Shown here: positions 31,701 to 33,379 of the stretch, one piece after another | Numbering within the stretch: position 1 is the stretch's first letter | How the letters are laid out: each line of letters starts with the position of its first letter | Assembly: GCA_902796855.1 (NCBI GenBank) | Contig: CADBQN010000047.1 | Coordinates: forward strand, 1-33,379 | Length of the DNA stretch: 33,379 nucleotides | Origin: an uncultured Bacillota bacterium | GTDB lineage: Bacteria; Bacillota; Dehalobacteriia; UBA7702 | Direction: 5' to 3' | The notes under the pieces: generated by a model | Told to the model about the DNA's origin: nothing | Databases searched by the model: none | What the model saw: the letters and a program-made list of their open reading frames with translations, nothing else | Made by a program: the position numbers and the translations under genes

Positions 31701-33379
31701 TGTTATGAATACCGCCGCCATCCGCGACAAGGATTCCGTCGATATAGACCCAAGCGTCATCATCTCCAGAGAACTCAAACTGCATCGGCTGATAACTGCC
31801 CTGGGGATTCAGAACCTGACCGTTAGCGGGAATAGAGAACGGAGTTTCCAGATGCATTCCGTACCAGTAGTTGCGATCACCCATCGGCCAGAATCCAATT
31901 TGACCTTCTGATCCGTTATTGGAAGGCTGCTCGCTGACGGTAAAACTGTTTGTCGTGCCATCCAGCTTACTGACCCGATAATATTGGCTGTCATAGGTAT
32001 AATAACCAAGGGAATCGACGTACAGAAAATCATTGACTCCAGAATAGGTTTTTCTATAGGATGATTCAGAAGTGTTTTTCGGATCAAACAAATAACCCAG
32101 CGACTCTCCGCCTAAGGCTGAATTGAGTTTTGGATAACCGTTTTCGTCTACTTTATCACCGGTATACAGAGCACCTGCTACAATACCCGTAGTGGGTTCT
32201 CCGGTATACTCTGCGGAGTTGACCCAATTACCGTTCCAGCTGTTGATCCCATTTACTCTGCCGTTTTGCGTGTAACCGGGTGAAGTGCCGTTATTGACCC
32301 AATAATCCGTAGCGGTATTATCAGCGCCGGGCACAAACTTCAATTTATGACCATTGTTAATGCCGGCATTATCACCGCCATGTCTGTTTGTCCAGTTATT
32401 ATCGCCATTCTGTAAACCATTGCCAGTATAACCCGGCCACCCTTGACGAGCATATGCGCTCTCCGTATTGAGCCAATAGTCAAACATGGTAATTGTTGTG
32501 CCGGAGGGATTGGGGATCGTCTGGATCTCCCTGGTCTGCTCATCAATTATGATAGCGTCCGCGGCATCCGTTATTCTGATTACAATCTTTTCCCCGTTCC
32601 TCATCGTAACGGTCAGTGTTTCTTCCGTATCGAAAGGCTTCAGCGAAATCAGCGCCCAGTCGCCGGCGCGGACCTGCGACGCGTTGATTTCCGTGATCTG
32701 TTCTTCCGTCAGATCCGCGCTGTATTCACATGCCAGACCGAAGCGTTCCTTGATCGCGCCGACCGTGGTGTCTTCTTCCACTTTGCTGACGCTGACCAAT
32801 TCCGGATCGGAGAACTCGATGGCTTCAACATCATCCACCAGTTCGCGGATCTCGTTTTCTTCGGTGTTCACGTCATCCTTCGCGATGCCGAGGATTTCAA
32901 GAAGACCGCTGAACGAGATAAATCCGCCGCCGGGGATGCTGAAATCGTAGGTCTCACCGTCCAATTCCCAATGGAAGTCCACGGTATAGACGACGCCGTA
33001 AACGGAGAAACTTTCCGCTTTGAAGCAGACGCTGTCCGCCGCTTCCGCCCGGGGACGCAGCACTTCCGCTTCGCTCCCTTCGGGAAGGTGAACGACGTTC
33101 ACTTCACTGTCCGCCGCTTTCGTCATTTGATAGCTGATCCGCACGTCAACGGCGGCGACGGGTTCCACTTCCTTCCCTTCCGACACAAAGCTGATATCGA
33201 AGAAACGGGCGGCGCGAACGTCGCTTTCCGTTCCGAGAGCTTCCTTCGTCTGGGCGAGACATTCTTCATAGGCCGCGCCGGCGGCGATCTCACTGACGCT
33301 CAGTTCCGTTCCGGCGGGAAGATCCGCGCTTTCGTCATAGTAGGCCGTGACGGTGTAATCCGGACCCGCGAAAGTAAGA
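28726..33379 (-). CDS. Giant LPNTG-anchored adhesin with fibro-slime-like region, N-terminus beyond right edge
   Basis: The frame is open to the last base, so 1550 C-terminal residues are visible and the start lies outside; an internal GTG at 33186 is not the start. Visible residues 1-230 hold beta modules like those of the VWA adhesin (ARFFDISF, SFSVYGVVYTVDF). Residues about 400-670 form a fibro-slime/PA14-like domain: FSGDDDAWVYIDGILVADGG near 540 and HTFDFFYLERGGSESNLYLR near 650. CnaB/SpaA domains follow (for example KLLDGAVFSLTRA to YILEEKEAPKGYS near 886-940, and LENARFYLTSG to YKLIEKEAPAGY near the end). The sorting signal ALPNTGGAG is followed by a hydrophobic span and RRRKTI. It is probably a wall-anchored carbohydrate- or matrix-binding protein, not pilus-specific. 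A clean terminator follows. Confidence 0.9.
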   Translation of the reverse strand, partial: LTFAGPDYTVTAYYDESADLPAGTELSVSEIAAGAAYEECLAQTKEALGTESDVRAARFFDISFVSEGKEVEPVAAVDVRISYQMTKAADSEVNVVHLPEGSEAEVLRPRAEAADSVCFKAESFSVYGVVYTVDFHWELDGETYDFSIPGGGFISFSGLLEILGIAKDDVNTEENEIRELVDDVEAIEFSDPELVSVSKVEEDTTVGAIKERFGLACEYSADLTEEQITEINASQVRAGDWALISLKPFDTEETLTVTMRNGEKIVIRITDAADAIIIDEQTREIQTIPNPSGTTITMFDYWLNTESAYARQGWPGYTGNGLQNGDNNWTNRHGGDNAGINNGHKLKFVPGADNTATDYWVNNGTSPGYTQNGRVNGINSWNGNWVNSAEYTGEPTTGIVAGALYTGDKVDENGYPKLNSALGGESLGYLFDPKNTSESSYRKTYSGVNDFLYVDSLGYYTYDSQYYRVSKLDGTTNSFTVSEQPSNNGSEGQIGFWPMGDRNYWYGMHLETPFSIPANGQVLNPQGSYQPMQFEFSGDDDAWVYIDGILVADGGGIHNRTELDINFQTGEVLVKGGKYTNISNPNTTVYSRTTIYQVFLNAKNSGIISQEEWDDKYTNTDEKTVWTDTNNDGVPDTFASGTYHTFDFFYLERGGSESNLYLRYNLITTTDFSAHKSYHSPENPRLARNQFKFELIGFDNPSYADEGEEFVHAVMPDAVTRDASKELGTFENPLWQTVPATETTGAYRSLIMGNTEDGNVNFGDKEISSAYAGKQYKYMVREVVPDNARNADKVRWADASEEMRAEGGFELNGITYDSKVYYFIGTVKETSPGSGKYELKKTRFLDPEYSQPDDSKFNSFVNGVVKPVNMKVIKKSTDTPQKLLDGAVFSLTRAMRNEEDKWVVREYEEGGVTRHSAPVTATSSQGVLTFPDLVEGHYILEEKEAPKGYSLGDPHRWLLTLEKQDATDKIQLVPYITPLNADGTADEAQKEALVLPDSSNDYTFEYQVLNGPLPPIDLSLEKKWNDNGDMTVPDGAEATFELHRVKTIPPVTVELLDKNGNKLSEVSAFVGDTIKIYDSGANAFQHHTDQPSRWQVFWGDNERTSSDTISVSGNNIGWTISTTAIYEIANWQTQISTFSVSSNGQYTVKQSDVIAGVVQLQLSTSYIGSNRYYFENDKYPVLYVSNSAGNAATVDEVVGNEPFTLKEQGGSGDTGTLWKKTFHNLPVVDDNGYPYQYYFKEVSHAPANYNIQTIEGNMGSAVSPLTESGDVVITNNTPEKKKIRAAKRWVDPSTNELVDLQNESDYQIQLTLYNGDHPATAADTTSEITQTISGNGEAVWILKGQDISGYSVKEVKVKLPWTDGFVDVSGINPYGGQVTETEPGTGVFTVTNTVKTEFDLHKVDDSSPAQPLENARFYLTSGSATVTDYAVESKAAGGGAIALDSDNCFTVPLEGVRIKGLAPGTYKLIEKEAPAGYIVANDGWDITVLSDGTIDADADIIDGFVFTIPNTPGVALPNTGGAGTKGFAVIGSVLALGAGALLLIRRRKTI

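Noticed and set aside
28726-33186. Right-hand adhesin beginning at 33186
   Set aside because: The codon is an internal GTG, and the frame continues to the window end encoding the same module as the other adhesin (ARFFDISF lies across that point).

Overview
The window looks like a chromosomal segment of an endospore-forming Clostridia-type Firmicute with moderately high GC. The evidence is a DpaA/DpaB dipicolinate synthase pair, a YlmC/YmxH sporulation protein, RNase J, Gram-positive Ser/Lys signal peptidases, a class C sortase and several sortase-anchored proteins. Every convincing gene lies on the minus strand, so transcription runs from right to left.

The layout has three blocks. (1) Positions 1-15760 hold a surface-fibre island. 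In transcription order it contains a small coiled-coil protein, signal peptidase I, a 2276-residue von Willebrand A-type tip adhesin (LPNTG) and a 709-base structured gap with a promoter. The LPSTG major pilin, a hairpin, a class C sortase and a second signal peptidase follow. Next come an unanchored pilin-like protein, two TasA/camelysin-like proteins with SipW-type signals, a membrane-tailed protein with a QTGD motif, and a MucBP-like protein that runs off the left edge. (2) Positions 16749-28494 hold a housekeeping and sporulation block: pnp, polysaccharide deacetylase (ylxY-like), M16 peptidase (mlpA-like), dut, ymxH, dapB, dpaA, dpaB, asd, dapA and RNase J. From memory this matches the Bacillus subtilis order pnpA-ylxY-mlpA-ymxH-spoVFA-spoVFB-asd-dapG-dapA-rnjB, with dut and dapB added and dapG missing. 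(3) Positions 28726-33379 hold a second very large LPNTG adhesin with a fibro-slime-like region. It is cut by the right edge and shares its N-terminal repeat module with the first adhesin.

The genes suggest one working system. The signal peptidases would mature exported subunits, the class C sortase would polymerise the LPSTG pilin and attach the VWA adhesin, and the TasA-like cassette would form or accessorise a second fibre. In the central block, Asd, DapA and DapB supply diaminopimelate and lysine, and DpaA/DpaB draw off the DapA product to make dipicolinate for the spore core.

The non-coding DNA is unusually informative. There are sigma-A-type promoters upstream of asd and in the 1-kb gap upstream of the pilus island. 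That gap promoter, with a weak terminator about 500 bases downstream, delimits a possible unannotated RNA. There are clear intrinsic terminators after RNase J, dapB and the right-hand adhesin, a SigK-like promoter candidate before dpaA, and several strong hairpins without U-tracts at points where expression probably changes. No tRNA, rRNA, CRISPR array or insertion sequence was seen.
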